From an uncultured Psychrobacter sp. (lineage in GTDB: Bacteria > Pseudomonadota > Gammaproteobacteria > Pseudomonadales > Moraxellaceae): 64,000 bases of DNA. The first letter of the stretch is position 1, and each line of letters opens with the position of its first letter. The translations under genes and the position numbers were made by a program. Below the pieces are notes generated by a model that saw only the letters and a program-made list of their open reading frames with translations, was not told the DNA's origin and did not search any database. Positions 26,341-36,038 of the stretch are shown one piece after another. The DNA lies in the NCBI GenBank assembly GCA_947489525.1, contig CANLDW010000004.1, positions 1-64,000 of the forward strand, read 5' to 3'.

Positions 26341-27009
26341 AAGCGTTAGCGCACAATATAGCGTCATCAGTACAATTAGGGCATGAATCACTTTCATTAT
26401 TCGTGGTAGATGTACGAGCTTGCGCAGCCAATGACCGCCCGCCGCCCAGCAGCTGATTGACAAAATATTTATGAGCGCGCACATAGCAAGTAGGGGGTAA
26501 TTATCCAGCCACGGCTTGCCAGCATGAAACATCGCAAGACTTGGCGCGACTACTGTCATTGTCCACGCTTTAGGATTGAGCCATTGAAACAGCAGTGCTT
26601 GTCCAAAACTTAAAGGTAATTCACCAAAGCTTTTTTTAACTTCACTATTTGTGTCAGCCGAATGTTGCCGCTGCTGTTCACGTAATAATGCTTCGTTGAT
26701 AATAGCGATAAAGTCAGTCTTTGCCATCTGATAGGTGAGCCATAACAGATAGAGCGTGCCCAAGATTTTTATAATAAGCATAATGGATGGGAAGCTGACA
26801 ACTAACGCTGCCATGCTCCAATAGCTGAGCCAAAGCATAACTGCGACGCCCGTAGTAATACCAAGCATATGAAAACGGCAGGCCCAAAATCCGCGCTTGA
26901 TACTGCCGTGTAATAACATTAAATTATTAGGACCTGGGGTGATGGAGTTAATGAACATAAATACCGCCAATGCTGTTATGCTGCCCTCAAAGCTTGCAGT
27001 TAAGTTCAT
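26332..27009 (-). CDS. LysE/RhtB-family amino-acid exporter
   Basis: About 225 residues from the ATG at 27009 (two further in-frame starts lie up to 27054). FINSITPGPNNLMLLHGSIK is the LysE signature at the first TM helix, GITTGVAVMLWLSYWS and FQWLNPKAWTMTVVAPSLA are family blocks; six TM helices are expected. It exports amino acids or related metabolites. It is full length, but its stop abuts an EamA fragment, so its original downstream context has been deleted. Confidence 0.85.
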   Translation of the reverse strand: MNLTASFEGSITALAVFMFINSITPGPNNLMLLHGSIKRGFWACRFHMLGITTGVAVMLWLSYWSMAALVVSFPSIMLIIKILGTLYLLWLTYQMAKTDFIAIINEALLREQQRQHSADTNSEVKKSFGELPLSFGQALLFQWLNPKAWTMTVVAPSLAMFHAGKPWLDNYPLLAMCALINILSISCWAAGGHWLRKLVHLPRIMKVIHALIVLMTLYCALTLWL

Positions 27010-27507
27010 TTCGTCTACCATCCGTATGGTTCTAAATACTATTGATACACTCAACTATAGTTTAAATAGCCATGACAGACCCGATACAGTTTCACTAGTG
27101 GTGAACAAAGTGTATAGTCACTCTTAGCATTACAATTCATTTATCAATAAACTTAGTACAACAATAGGCATCTCGCGCTATGGTCGAAACTGATGATTTG
27201 TGAAGTAATTGAGACAGTGTTTAGTTAGTAAATCATAAAGGCTTTTCCTCGTTAAAAATGATTCATCACCACCAATAAGTCGGATACTGTCTGTCCTTGC
27301 CTAAACTATTGTAAAATAGTGGTCAACTAATTTTGCGTGTGATAAGAGGTAGGCTAATCATATAGCCAAGTAGCACAAAACTGAGGTGAGATAATGGTTA
27401 TTCGAGAAGTATAGAGTTAAACGCTTTTCTATTATGATTGATAGTTGGCAAAGACAATCGTCTATACTTGGCAAAGTGTTTAACAAAACTGCTAATGTCT
27501 TATAGAA
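27010..27507. other. long AT-rich intergenic region
   Basis: About 500 bases with no convincing gene. 27056-27100 resembles the left end of the 150 bp dispersed repeat (TATAGTTTAAATAGCC, then CCGATACAGT), so it may be a decayed partial copy. A short inverted pair is seen at 27304-27324 (ACTATTGTAAAATAGT). Confidence 0.4.
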
Positions 27508-28215
27508 CTAAATAAACAACACGCTGCATAAACCAACCACCGCCAGTACACGCTGGATCATCAGGCTGTCTTGCAAGTGAGTATTTAGGTAAGTGGCAAC
27601 GCCTCTACCCACAGTATACAGACCAAGCATGGCAATAATCATACCGATGAAAAAGCCTGTTGTGTTACTGTTAGCGGGCACTTCGATAGCGTGCGCGGCC
27701 CCATGGAGCATAGCGAGTGCACCAAAGCCTACGATGGCTAAGTTATGCCACGTCTTCACCGATGCTTCATTGCTTTGATTAATGCCGTTATTATTAAGCC
27801 TAATATTAAAGTAGCGGCTCATCAGTGCCATGGTGAGTAAGACGATAGACAGTACAATGCCGGACTCAATAAACGTACTGTTCAAGCTCATATTTAAGCT
27901 TAGGGCAAAACCTGCCACTAAACCTAAGCTCAACGACACAAAGCCTTTTTTAAAGCTATGCATTTGCGTTAAGAGCATGCCCATACCGAGCGCTAGTACA
28001 AGATGATCTAGCCCCGTCAAAGGGTGCATGATACCTGACAGTACTGAGTTGCCAAAGGCCCCATCAGCTGTCATCACCCCATGCCCAGGGTGAGCAAATA
28101 CTAGTGTTGGCAGTCCCGCTAACAAAGATGACAGTGCTAGAGTACGGGTGACCTGACTGCTCAGATTTTTAGCTGTCTTATTTTTAGTCAGGGTTTTTGA
28201 AGCTTGTGTGCTCAT
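27508..28215 (-). CDS. ureJ: HupE/UreJ-family nickel permease
   Basis: A 235-residue membrane protein with a cleavable signal (TLALSSLLAGLPTLVFA) and the mature N-terminus HPGHG, followed by LSGIMHPLTGLDHLVLALGM and AMLHGAAHAIEVP; these His-rich motifs define HupE/UreJ secondary nickel transporters. It lies at the end of the urease cluster, 168 bases after ureG, where it would supply Ni for the active site. A small TATAG-ended inverted repeat fills part of that gap. Confidence 0.85.
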   Translation of the reverse strand: MSTQASKTLTKNKTAKNLSSQVTRTLALSSLLAGLPTLVFAHPGHGVMTADGAFGNSVLSGIMHPLTGLDHLVLALGMGMLLTQMHSFKKGFVSLSLGLVAGFALSLNMSLNSTFIESGIVLSIVLLTMALMSRYFNIRLNNNGINQSNEASVKTWHNLAIVGFGALAMLHGAAHAIEVPANSNTTGFFIGMIIAMLGLYTVGRGVATYLNTHLQDSLMIQRVLAVVGLCSVLFI

Positions 28216-28246
28216 GATGTGTCCTTAATGGTTTAATAAGTCGATA

Positions 28247-28345
28247 TATAGTCGAACCACTATTACAGCGTTAGACTCGTTTAGCCTACTACTGTAGTAC
28301 TTGCACTCGTCTGCCTTGTACCACTTTTAATATTGATTGACTATA
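28247..28345. repeat. short TATAGTC-ended inverted repeat
   Basis: A 99 bp segment between ureG and the hupE-like gene. It begins TATAGTCGAACCACTATTA and ends AATATTGATTGACTATA, so the ends pair imperfectly like the 150 bp repeats elsewhere, but the core differs. It may be a smaller member of the same family. Confidence 0.45.
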
Positions 28346-28383
28346 ATCAGGGGGTTGTAGAACATCTATTTATACGTAGCACC

Positions 28384-29037
28384 TTATGCCGCGCTAATCA
28401 TGCCTTTATCTAGGATAAAGGTAACGATATCATCGAGACCTTCGCCGGTTTTCATGTTACTAAAGACCACGGGCTTATCGCCGCGCATCTTTTTGGCATC
28501 ACGCGCCATCACCTCAAGCGAGGCGCCTACTAAGGGGGCTAGGTCGGTTTTATTGATAATAAGTAAGTCAGATTTCATAATGCCAGGTCCGCCTTTGCGA
28601 GGGATTTTATCGCCTGCTGAGACGTCGATGACATATAGGGTCAAATCAGATAATTCAGGGCTAAAGGTCGCCGCCAAATTATCGCCGCCAGATTCAATAA
28701 TAATAAGCTCAAGCCCTGCAAATTGGTGTTGTAGTTCAGCGATGGCAGATAGGTTAATGGAGGCGTCCTCACGGATAGCAGTATGCGGACAGCCGCCCGT
28801 TTCGACACCGCGAATACGCTCGGCTGGCATGGCCTCGTGACGCGTTAAGAATTCAGAGTCTTCTTTGGTATAAATATCATTGGTCACCACCGCCATATTG
28901 ACGTCATCACGTAAGCGTTGACACAATCTTAGCGTGAGTGCGGTTTTTCCTGAGCCAACGGGACCGCCAATGCCTAAACGTAGAGGCGATAGTGCTGTGT
29001 CTGAATGGGTATGGTCGGCTTTGGGTGTAAGTGCCAT
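28384..29037 (-). CDS. ureG: urease accessory GTPase UreG
   Basis: 217 residues. [17 protein letters not shown] (P-loop), [34 protein letters not shown] (the CPH nickel site) and INKTDLAP are all present. UreG hydrolyses GTP to drive nickel delivery in complex with UreF and UreD. Length is normal for the family. Confidence 0.97.
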   Translation of the reverse strand: MALTPKADHTHSDTALSPLRLGIGGPVGSGKTALTLRLCQRLRDDVNMAVVTNDIYTKEDSEFLTRHEAMPAERIRGVETGGCPHTAIREDASINLSAIAELQHQFAGLELIIIESGGDNLAATFSPELSDLTLYVIDVSAGDKIPRKGGPGIMKSDLLIINKTDLAPLVGASLEVMARDAKKMRGDKPVVFSNMKTGEGLDDIVTFILDKGMISAA

Positions 29038-29090
29038 AAATAAATATCCTTAATAAAGTCGTGAGTAATTAAAAGTTTGGTATAAATAAA

Positions 29091-29145
29091 TAGTGTTTAA
29101 GCAAAAATAGTGTTTAAGCAAAAATAGTGTTTAAGTAAAATAGTG
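29091..29145. repeat. 17 bp tandem repeat between ureF and ureG
   Basis: About three units of TAGTGTTTAAGCAAAAA in direct array, the last imperfect. It sits in the 119-base gap upstream of ureG and could change ureG leader length. Confidence 0.8.
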
Positions 29146-29156
29146 TGGGTTAGCAC

Positions 29157-29993
29157 TCAAGAGCGAAACAAACGGCTATATTGTCTTTCATGCTGACACG
29201 ATAGTATCGCTAAATTCGGCAAGTTAGCTGACATATGCAGCTCTTGATAAAGCAGGTTTAGCTTTAAGATGCTAGTCTCCTCTAGGCTATTAGCCGCTAA
29301 CGATAGTTTTTGCACCTGCAAAAAGTTTTGCTGAACGCTAGCCGCTAAGGGCGGTATGCGCTCACTTAATAATTGCTGCAACTGCCAGATGATACGCTGG
29401 CCTGCCATTTGTCCAAGTGGTACAGTCTTGACCGCCGCCAGCACCATGTTCTCAATTTGCCCAAAAGCATAGGTAGTCATAGCTTGCGCAGGTTCCAGTT
29501 GCCAATACGAGCTGATATGCGCAAATAAGGGTAAAAACCCATGAGCAAGCAGACGATCAGGCACGTCAAGCTCGAGCACATCACCAAGCCAAGCTGATAA
29601 AGACAGCGCCAGTTGGCTTGACTCATAGACAAACTCTTTGCTTTCGCGGCTGGCGTGGTAATCGGCACCCAAAGCATCAGCAAGCGCGTTATCATCACTC
29701 ATAAGCGCTGCCATCATAAGCGCCAATAGCGGTAGCTCGTAACGACATAATGCCAGTGCTAGATAGTCGCTCATAAACTTTAAGCTACTCGCCTCGTCAC
29801 AAATAAGCCCAGACTCAATAGCCGGTTCTATACCTTGCGAGTAGGTGTAACTACCGATCGGCAGGTTACTTGACGCCAGCATAAGCAAACGTCCGGTGAC
29901 GTCTATATCTATAGGGTTTAGCGCAGCTATCGCGTCTATTGCGTCTACCACGTTTGCGCTCGATTGCGCTATGGGCGTATTATGATTAGTCAT
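29157..29993 (-). CDS. ureF: urease accessory protein UreF
   Basis: About 278 residues. LASSNLPIGSYTYSQGIEPA, SRESKEFVYESSQLALSL and the helical body match UreF, which with UreD and UreG forms the activation complex. I place the start at 29993: the ATG overlaps the ureE stop (ATGACTAA, 8 bases). The longer frame up to 30221 runs through the His-rich tail region of ureE in another frame and is not native. Residues before the first conserved block (about 1-30) are variable. Confidence 0.93.
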   Translation of the reverse strand: MTNHNTPIAQSSANVVDAIDAIAALNPIDIDVTGRLLMLASSNLPIGSYTYSQGIEPAIESGLICDEASSLKFMSDYLALALCRYELPLLALMMAALMSDDNALADALGADYHASRESKEFVYESSQLALSLSAWLGDVLELDVPDRLLAHGFLPLFAHISSYWQLEPAQAMTTYAFGQIENMVLAAVKTVPLGQMAGQRIIWQLQQLLSERIPPLAASVQQNFLQVQKLSLAANSLEETSILKLNLLYQELHMSANLPNLAILSCQHERQYSRLFRS

Positions 29994-30618
29994 AAGCGTT
30001 GCCATCGCTATGCGAATGTCCGTTATCGCTTTGAGCGCTTTGAGCGCTTTGAGCGCTTTGAGCATGAGCATGTGCATAAGCATGGCTGTGATAAGCGTGA
30101 TTGTGTTCATGGCTATGAGTATGGCTATGCGCATGACCGTGAGCGTGTCCCCCGTGCTCGCCCTTATAGGCTCCCGTTTCTGGTTCAAACGCTGCTTGTA
30201 CCGTTTGGGTATGTAGGCCAAGCTGACCCAGCATCGCCTCTAACACGTGGTCAGGTTCCAAGTACAGGGCGTCAGGGGTAATCATTAAAGGCACATGACG
30301 GTTACCTAGATGATAAGCGCCTTTCATAAGATTAAAGCTGTTATCAGCAGTGACTTTGATTAACGCTTGCTTAGCGGCCATCACCTGTATCAATTCGCCT
30401 TGATTATTAGCCAGCACACTGCCATTTTTGATGGTTTCTGTGCGTGGTAGGTCAATACCGACGGCTTGTTGCTGCTGCGTTTGCGCTTTAAAGCGGCTAC
30501 GCTGACGGGTATCGAAATCAAGATATAAAAAGTGTTGTGCCTGTTTTTGATCATCGATAACGGCTTGCTGCTTGGCGCTAAGCGCTGCTGGATCGAGACG
30601 CTGTGTATATATTTTCAT
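29986..30618 (-). CDS. ureE: urease nickel chaperone UreE with His-rich tail
   Basis: About 210 residues from the ATG at 30618. The body (KIYTQRLDPAALSAKQQA, AYHLGNRHVPLMI) is the peptide- and metal-binding UreE fold. The tail (about 165-210) is His-rich (GGHAHGHAHSHTHSHEHNHA) and binds spare nickel. Near the end is a QSAQSAQSAQSAQ stretch from a 9-base tandem repeat (about 30030-30062). The start lies 81 bases after the ureBC stop, and the ureF ATG overlaps its end. Confidence 0.94.
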   Translation of the reverse strand: MKIYTQRLDPAALSAKQQAVIDDQKQAQHFLYLDFDTRQRSRFKAQTQQQQAVGIDLPRTETIKNGSVLANNQGELIQVMAAKQALIKVTADNSFNLMKGAYHLGNRHVPLMITPDALYLEPDHVLEAMLGQLGLHTQTVQAAFEPETGAYKGEHGGHAHGHAHSHTHSHEHNHAYHSHAYAHAHAQSAQSAQSAQSDNGHSHSDGNAYD

Positions 30619-30699
30619 AATCTGCTTTATCGTCCGTTCAAATAGGGGAATAGGGGGTTGATGTCTAGTGAGCTGAGTTAGCACTGCTATTAAAACCCT

Positions 30700-32844
30700 T
30701 TAGAATAAAAAGTAACGCTGAGCCATTGGTAAATAGTCAGCAGGCTCACAGGTCAACAGCTCCCCATCAGCATGCACCTCATAAGTCTCTGGGTTGACTT
30801 CCATAATCGGGCAGTAGCTGTTAAATTTCATATCTTGTTTACGCATTTGGCGAATGTTGTGCACCGCTTTGGTGATTTTATTTAGCCCCAACTGCTTATC
30901 AACACCTTTATCTAAGGCGGTACGCGACATAAAGGTGATACAAGTTTGCGCTACCGTTTTAGGGAAGCTGCCAAACATAGGGCGATAGTGAACAGGCTGC
31001 GGGGTAGCGATGGAGGCGTTAGGGTCGCCCATAGGCGCGGCAGCTATCAACCCGCCTTTGATAATGTTGTCAGGTTTTACCCCAAAAAACGCAGGTGACC
31101 ATAAAATCAGATCCGCCCATTTGCCAACTTCAATAGAGCCGACCTCATCGCTAATGCCATGGGTAATAGCGGGATTGATGGTGTATTTAGAGATATAGCG
31201 TTTGATGCGAAAATTATCATTGCCGCTATCAAAGTCGGCATGACTTAAGGTGATATGTTCTGAGGACTGCTCCGTTTTGGCTGTTTGGTCAGGCGCCAAG
31301 TGACCACGCTGCGCTTTCATTTTATCAGCGGTCTGCCACGTGCGAATAATGACCTCTCCAACGCGCCCCATCGCTTGCGAGTCGCTGCTCATCATGGAAA
31401 TAGCGCCTATATCTTGCAAAATGTCCTCAGCAGCAATAGTCTCGCGGCGTATACGACTCTCAGCAAAAGCCACGTCCTCGGCGATGGCTGGGCTTAAGTG
31501 GTGACAGACCATGAGCATGTCGAGGTGTTCATCGATGGTATTGATCGTAAAAGGACGCGTCGGATTGGTTGACGACGGCAAGACATTAGGCTCACCAATG
31601 GCCTTTAGGATATCTGGCGCATGACCACCGCCTGCGCCTTCGGTGTGAAAGGTATGGATACAGCGCTCTTTAAAGGCAGCTAACGTGCTATGCAAATAGC
31701 CGCTTTCATTTAACGTATCGGTATGAATGGCGACTTGCAAATCGTACTCATCAGCCACACTCAAGCAATTATCAATAGCCTGCGGTGTTGAGCCCCAATC
31801 TTCATGCAGTTTTAGACCGATAGCCCCCGCTGCAACTTGTTCGATAATAGGCTCTGGTAAGCTAACGTTACCTTTACCAAGCAGCCCAATGTTCATAGGT
31901 ATAGCATCGCTGGCTTTTAGCATGCTTTGAATATGATAAGCGCCTGGCGTACAAGTGGTGGCTAGAGTGCCCTCGGCAGGCCCAGTACCGCCGCCAAGCA
32001 TGGTGGTGACTCCAGACATCAAGGCTGTTTCGCATTGCTGGGGAGCAATAAAGTGAATGTGACTGTCAACACCACCAGCAGTTAGGATTTTGCCTTCTCC
32101 AGCGATAATCTCAGTCGCTGCGCCAATCGGCAGAGTCACATTGGGCTGAATATCAGGGTTGCCAGCTTTGCCAATACCGCTAATACGACCCTCTTTGATA
32201 GCCACGTCGGCCTTATAAATACCGGTATAGTCAACAATCAAAGCATTGGTGATAATGGTGTCGGCTACTTGACTACCAAGCAGCTGTGATTGGCCCATGC
32301 CATCACGGATGACCTTGCCGCCGCCAAACTTCACCTCCTCACCGATACTGACGCTACACGTATTAGGACGCTGGTCGATGTGGCTGGTCAAATCATACTC
32401 CACTTCAAGCCATAAGTCGGTATCGGCCAAGCGCACTTTGTCGCCTGTGGTCGGGCCAAAGTGCTCGGCATGGATGCGTCTATCCACGCGTTTTTGCGAG
32501 GTGTGTGGCGTGCTCTTGATATCGGCCGCTCCCATCACTTTACCTGCAAAACCATAGATGTGCTGACGACCTGCGATGGCAACCAGCTCTACTTCACGCG
32601 CTTGCCCCGGCTCAAAGCGTACCGCAGTTCCGGGTACGATGTTGAGACGGTAGCCAAGCGTGGGTTCTCGATCAAAGCTTAATGCCTCGTTGACCTCAAA
32701 GAAATGATAATGCGAGCCGATCTGAATGGGGCGGTCACCTGTATTGACGACCTCTACGCTTTGCACGCAGCGACCCGCATTTAGGGCCATATCACCTGTT
32801 TTGATTCTATATTCGCCTACTTTTATCTTTTTATTTTTGCTCAT
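30700..32844 (-). CDS. ureC: fused urease beta-alpha subunit (UreB-UreC)
   Basis: One open frame of 714 residues. Residues 1-105 are UreB ([35 protein letters not shown]); about 125-714 are UreC, joined by a linker of about 20 residues. Active-site residues are intact: His262/His264 (SHIHF), the carbamylated Lys345 (GLKLHEDWG) with His347, His374, His400 ([13 protein letters not shown]), His448/449 and Asp488 ([10 protein letters not shown]). Two inserts against usual UreC are seen at about 153-166 and 517-540. Start 32844 has AAGGA at good spacing; earlier in-frame starts overlap ureA. Urea is hydrolysed to ammonia and carbamate. A beta-alpha fusion is unusual: bacteria normally keep these separate, Helicobacter fuses gamma-beta. 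Confidence 0.93.
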   Translation of the reverse strand: MSKNKKIKVGEYRIKTGDMALNAGRCVQSVEVVNTGDRPIQIGSHYHFFEVNEALSFDREPTLGYRLNIVPGTAVRFEPGQAREVELVAIAGRQHIYGFAGKVMGAADIKSTPHTSQKRVDRRIHAEHFGPTTGDKVRLADTDLWLEVEYDLTSHIDQRPNTCSVSIGEEVKFGGGKVIRDGMGQSQLLGSQVADTIITNALIVDYTGIYKADVAIKEGRISGIGKAGNPDIQPNVTLPIGAATEIIAGEGKILTAGGVDSHIHFIAPQQCETALMSGVTTMLGGGTGPAEGTLATTCTPGAYHIQSMLKASDAIPMNIGLLGKGNVSLPEPIIEQVAAGAIGLKLHEDWGSTPQAIDNCLSVADEYDLQVAIHTDTLNESGYLHSTLAAFKERCIHTFHTEGAGGGHAPDILKAIGEPNVLPSSTNPTRPFTINTIDEHLDMLMVCHHLSPAIAEDVAFAESRIRRETIAAEDILQDIGAISMMSSDSQAMGRVGEVIIRTWQTADKMKAQRGHLAPDQTAKTEQSSEHITLSHADFDSGNDNFRIKRYISKYTINPAITHGISDEVGSIEVGKWADLILWSPAFFGVKPDNIIKGGLIAAAPMGDPNASIATPQPVHYRPMFGSFPKTVAQTCITFMSRTALDKGVDKQLGLNKITKAVHNIRQMRKQDMKFNSYCPIMEVNPETYEVHADGELLTCEPADYLPMAQRYFLF

Positions 32845-32875
32845 TTTGTCATCCTTCATTGTTCTATAGGTCTTA

Positions 32876-33178
32876 CTAGACAATAGGGTTGTGTACGGTC
32901 ACAAGTTTGGTGCCATCAGGGAAGGTGGCTTCGACTTGTACATCGTGAATCATCTCAGCAATACCGTCCATGACATCATCAGTTGAGAGATAAGTCGCGC
33001 CTTCACTCATCAGCTGTGCTACGGTCTTGCCATCACGGGCGCCTTCCATAAGCAGCATACTGATATAGGCGATGGCTTCTGGATAGTTGAGCTTGACGCC
33101 GCGCTCTTTACGACGTTCAGCGACCATACCGGCGGTAAATAGCATGAGTTTGTCTTTTTCGGTAGGGGTTAGTTGCAT
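32876..33178 (-). CDS. ureA: urease gamma subunit
   Basis: 100 residues: [35 protein letters not shown] and [18 protein letters not shown] are the UreA blocks, and the length is standard. AAGGATAATCCG precedes the ATG. The stop is 31 bases before the ureBC start. It forms the trimeric urease core with the fused beta-alpha chain. Confidence 0.97.
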   Translation of the reverse strand: MQLTPTEKDKLMLFTAGMVAERRKERGVKLNYPEAIAYISMLLMEGARDGKTVAQLMSEGATYLSTDDVMDGIAEMIHDVQVEATFPDGTKLVTVHNPIV

Positions 33179-33320
33179 CGGATTATCCTTAATAGCCTTA
33201 ATAATGAGTGGTCATGTTATTTGTTTATTTACTTATCACATTAGTCACATCGCTGTTGATGGATAGAATCTATTGTCAAAAGCTATCGCTTTAGAATAGG
33301 TCAGAATTAAGAATTAAGAA

Positions 33321-34310
33321 TTAAGTATCCCAAATCCTTGGTCGATGCGGCTCAAGCGCATACCATTTGCGCCTGATAAGCTCGCGGACTTGGTAAAAGG
33401 CTTCAAAACAAGCTCGTACATCAGACCCTAGGTAGCGACAATTGATCCCTTGATAGTTGTGCGTACAATAAATGGGTAGGGACTGTTTATCGGTAAGACT
33501 GCATATCTCGCTGATCGTCTCATCTAAATACTGTCCCAGCTTTAATGGGTTGTCTTGTAGCTCTGCTGTGATGACATCAATGCTGGGTATGGCCCAAAAC
33601 GAGCCGTGCACGTGCTGATTATTTAGCCCGAGTGCTGAGGTAAACCAGCGGGTATCGGCCTGCTGCGCGGTATGCTCTTTGACCAATAACACGTTATCTC
33701 GCCATATCTCTAAACGATTGGCATAGTGACCATGAGCAAAAGTCTCTTGATACGCTTGACGACCAAACACGGCGATATCCCAAATGAGCAAACTGGCGGT
33801 TTGGGTTAAATAAAAGCGGTTAGTAGCGTTAGAGACAGAGTGATCGTAATAAATGCTCTCTTGGGGCAGCCACTCAAGGATAGCGTGGTCATCGAGGTAG
33901 GCGCTGATATGTTGTACGGCCTCAACCGTAGCGCTTAATAAGCGCTTATCAAGCAAAGCGCTGCTACTGCTGTCTACAGGCTGACTTGGTTTGCTATATT
34001 TTTGTGCTTCGCCATAATGCGCTTGGCGCTGCGCCTGTCGTTGCCCGTACCATTTGCCCGCGCCTGGGGTAGTAATCACCGCGTGACTATTGGCCTCTAG
34101 CTTGTACTCCAGTGTTAAGCGGTCATCATCCGCGATACCAGCGGGAGGATATAACACATAGATATGACAAATCCCTGCTTGGTGATCAGGCTCAGGATAC
34201 AGTGCGCGTTGTACCATCAGTGCCCCAGTATGGGCACGGTGATACAGCCGAGTTTTTGCCGCGTCAGCTGTATGGTCAAAATAAAGATGTAGCGTAGATT
34301 GCCAAGTCAA
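33321..34310 (-). CDS. ureD: urease accessory protein UreD
   Basis: 329 residues, the scaffold that binds apo-urease and recruits UreF/UreG. Blocks: CHIYVLYPPAGIADDDRLTL, HAVITTPGAGKWYGQR and LEWLPQESIYYDHSVSNA. The start at 34310 is a TTG with AAAGGAA upstream. A short linker-like insert (about 100-115, KYSKPSQPVDSSSSALL) is unusual. A seven-base tandem (GAATTAA) lies at its 3' end, 33304-33323. Confidence 0.93.
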   Translation of the reverse strand: MTWQSTLHLYFDHTADAAKTRLYHRAHTGALMVQRALYPEPDHQAGICHIYVLYPPAGIADDDRLTLEYKLEANSHAVITTPGAGKWYGQRQAQRQAHYGEAQKYSKPSQPVDSSSSALLDKRLLSATVEAVQHISAYLDDHAILEWLPQESIYYDHSVSNATNRFYLTQTASLLIWDIAVFGRQAYQETFAHGHYANRLEIWRDNVLLVKEHTAQQADTRWFTSALGLNNQHVHGSFWAIPSIDVITAELQDNPLKLGQYLDETISEICSLTDKQSLPIYCTHNYQGINCRYLGSDVRACFEAFYQVRELIRRKWYALEPHRPRIWDT

Positions 34311-34381
34311 AATAAAATGTTCCTTTTGAGACGTATGCTATTAAAAAAGCGCTTTTAAAAGCATTCTTGAAACGTATGCTT

Positions 34382-35080
34382 TTAGATGGCTACCAATTCT
34401 TGAATGTGGTTGTCTGCCATATCCTCTCCTGCGCCCTGAGCGACCACTTGTCCGCGCGAGAGCACGGTGTAGTTATCCGCCAGCTCCTCTGCAAATTCAT
34501 AGAACTGCTCAACCAGTACAATCGCCATATCCCCTTGATAGCCTAAATCCTTAATGACCCGTCCGATATCCTTGATAATTGAGGGCTGGATGCCTTCGGT
34601 AGGCTCATCAAGTATCAGCACGCGCGGCTCTGAGGCCAGTGCGCGTGCGATTGCCAACTGCTGCTGCTGACCCCCTGACAGATCGCCGCCGCGCCGGTGC
34701 TTCATCTCATCGAGTACCGGAAAGATGTCGTATAAGTGTCTGGGAACGCGCCCCGCTTTGCTGTGGGAGAACTTGGCCATACCGATCAAAATATTTTCCT
34801 CTACCGTCAGTGTTGAGAATATATCGCGCCCTTGGGGCACGTAAGCGAGTCCGGCGCGCACGCGCTGCTCAGGAGTGAGCTTACTGATGTCTGTACCATC
34901 GAGGACAACCTGTCCTGACTTGATTGGGAGTATGCCCATCAGACATTTAAGCAAAGTGGTTTTGCCAACGCCGTTACGCCCGAGTATTACACTGCACTCG
35001 CCAACCGGCGCAGTAAATGACACGTCACGCAAAATATGACTGCCGCCGTAGTACTGATTGATTGTCTTAACGTCTAGCAT
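34382..35080 (-). CDS. urtE: urea ABC transporter ATPase UrtE
   Basis: 232 residues of a LivF-like ATPase: Walker A ILGRNGVGKTTLLKCLMG, signature LSGGQQQQLAIARAL, Walker B LILDEPTEGIQPSII. It starts with LDVKTINQYYGGSHILRDVS, typical of UrtE. Last gene of the urt set; ureD follows 71 bases later on the same strand, so transport and hydrolysis may share transcripts. Confidence 0.95.
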   Translation of the reverse strand: MLDVKTINQYYGGSHILRDVSFTAPVGECSVILGRNGVGKTTLLKCLMGILPIKSGQVVLDGTDISKLTPEQRVRAGLAYVPQGRDIFSTLTVEENILIGMAKFSHSKAGRVPRHLYDIFPVLDEMKHRRGGDLSGGQQQQLAIARALASEPRVLILDEPTEGIQPSIIKDIGRVIKDLGYQGDMAIVLVEQFYEFAEELADNYTVLSRGQVVAQGAGEDMADNHIQELVAI

Positions 35081-35126
35081 AGAGGCTCCTATGTTTAAAT
35101 GGTTTTAAGCAGTAAAAGTCAAGCCG

Positions 35127-36038
35127 TTAGCGTCCAAGATAGGACTCAATGACCGCCTCATTTTCTTGCACCTCAGCTAAAGTACCTTCGGCTAAAATAG
35201 CCCCTTGGGCAAGTACCGTGACCTTTTCACTAATGGCATCAATAAAGCTCATATCGTGCTCGACGACGATTAAGGTATGATTTTGTTTGAGGCGCAGACA
35301 TAGCTCAGCGGTGTGCTCGGTTTCAGCGTCCGTCATACCAGCGACTGGCTCATCGAGCAAGATAAGCTTAGGGCTTTGCATCAGTAGCATACCAATCTCC
35401 AGCCACTGCTTTTGCCCATGCGAGAGTAGGCCTGCGGGCAGACGGGTTTTGTCTGTCAAGCGAATCTGCTCAAGGGTCGCCTCAAGTGTGTTTCGAGTAT
35501 CGGCATCAAGCCTACGGCGCAAACTGCCCATCACACGTTTGTCCTTGGGCGCGGCAAGCAGTAAATTATCGAGCACGCTAAAGTTCTCAAACACCGTCGG
35601 GTTTTGAAACTTGCGCCCGATACCCGATTCTGCGATTTGTTCTGTTGACATAGTCGCCAGATTATAGGTTTGCCCAAAGAACACACTGCCTTCGGTAGGA
35701 CGGGTTTTACCGGTTATCACATCCATCAAGGTCGTTTTGCCCGCGCCATTGGGACCGATAATACAGCGCAGCTCTCCTTCTTCGATGTACAAAGACAAGT
35801 TGTTCAGCGCCTGAAATGAGTCAAACCAGACGCTCACTTCCTCAAGGTACAGCGCAATACCGTGGCTAAAATCTGCACCGCGAGGCTTGGGGTGACTCAA
35901 ACCGTCGCTGTGGTCGTCATCGTAGTCGTATTCACCAAGCGCCTCGGCTGTCATAGCTAGCGACCTCTTAGGCGCTTTATCAGGTAAATTGCTAGACAGC
36001 TTAGAGACAAGCGATGTTGATAAATGATTATTGAGCAT
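35127..36038 (-). CDS. urtD: urea ABC transporter ATPase UrtD
   Basis: About 303 residues from the ATG at 36038, chosen for AAGGA upstream and its 11-base overlap with urtC. LivG-like ATPase: IIGPNGAGKTTLMDVITGKT, FQNPTVFENFSVLDNLLLA, LSHGQKQWLEIGMLL and LILLDEPVAGMTDAE. An acidic N-terminal extension (about 25-50, EYDYDDDHSDG) precedes the ATPase core. Confidence 0.94.
   Translation of the reverse strand: MLNNHLSTSLVSKLSSNLPDKAPKRSLAMTAEALGEYDYDDDHSDGLSHPKPRGADFSHGIALYLEEVSVWFDSFQALNNLSLYIEEGELRCIIGPNGAGKTTLMDVITGKTRPTEGSVFFGQTYNLATMSTEQIAESGIGRKFQNPTVFENFSVLDNLLLAAPKDKRVMGSLRRRLDADTRNTLEATLEQIRLTDKTRLPAGLLSHGQKQWLEIGMLLMQSPKLILLDEPVAGMTDAETEHTAELCLRLKQNHTLIVVEHDMSFIDAISEKVTVLAQGAILAEGTLAEVQENEAVIESYLGR

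Noticed and set aside
26341..26482. N-terminal part of the frame holding the EamA C-terminal fragment
   Set aside because: It is out-of-frame LysE sequence; only the part after 26340 looks like EamA.
28400..28840. 146-residue plus-strand frame inside ureG
   Set aside because: Antisense to the conserved UreG core; composition is that of a shadow frame.
29994..30221. Long N-terminal extension of UreF
   Set aside because: It is ureE sequence in another frame; the ATG at 29993 overlaps the ureE stop and gives a normal UreF.
30010..30281. plus-strand frames over the ureE His-rich tail
   Set aside because: Repetitive sequence (FERFERFER, LSALSALS) produced by the 9 bp tandem repeat on the opposite strand of ureE.
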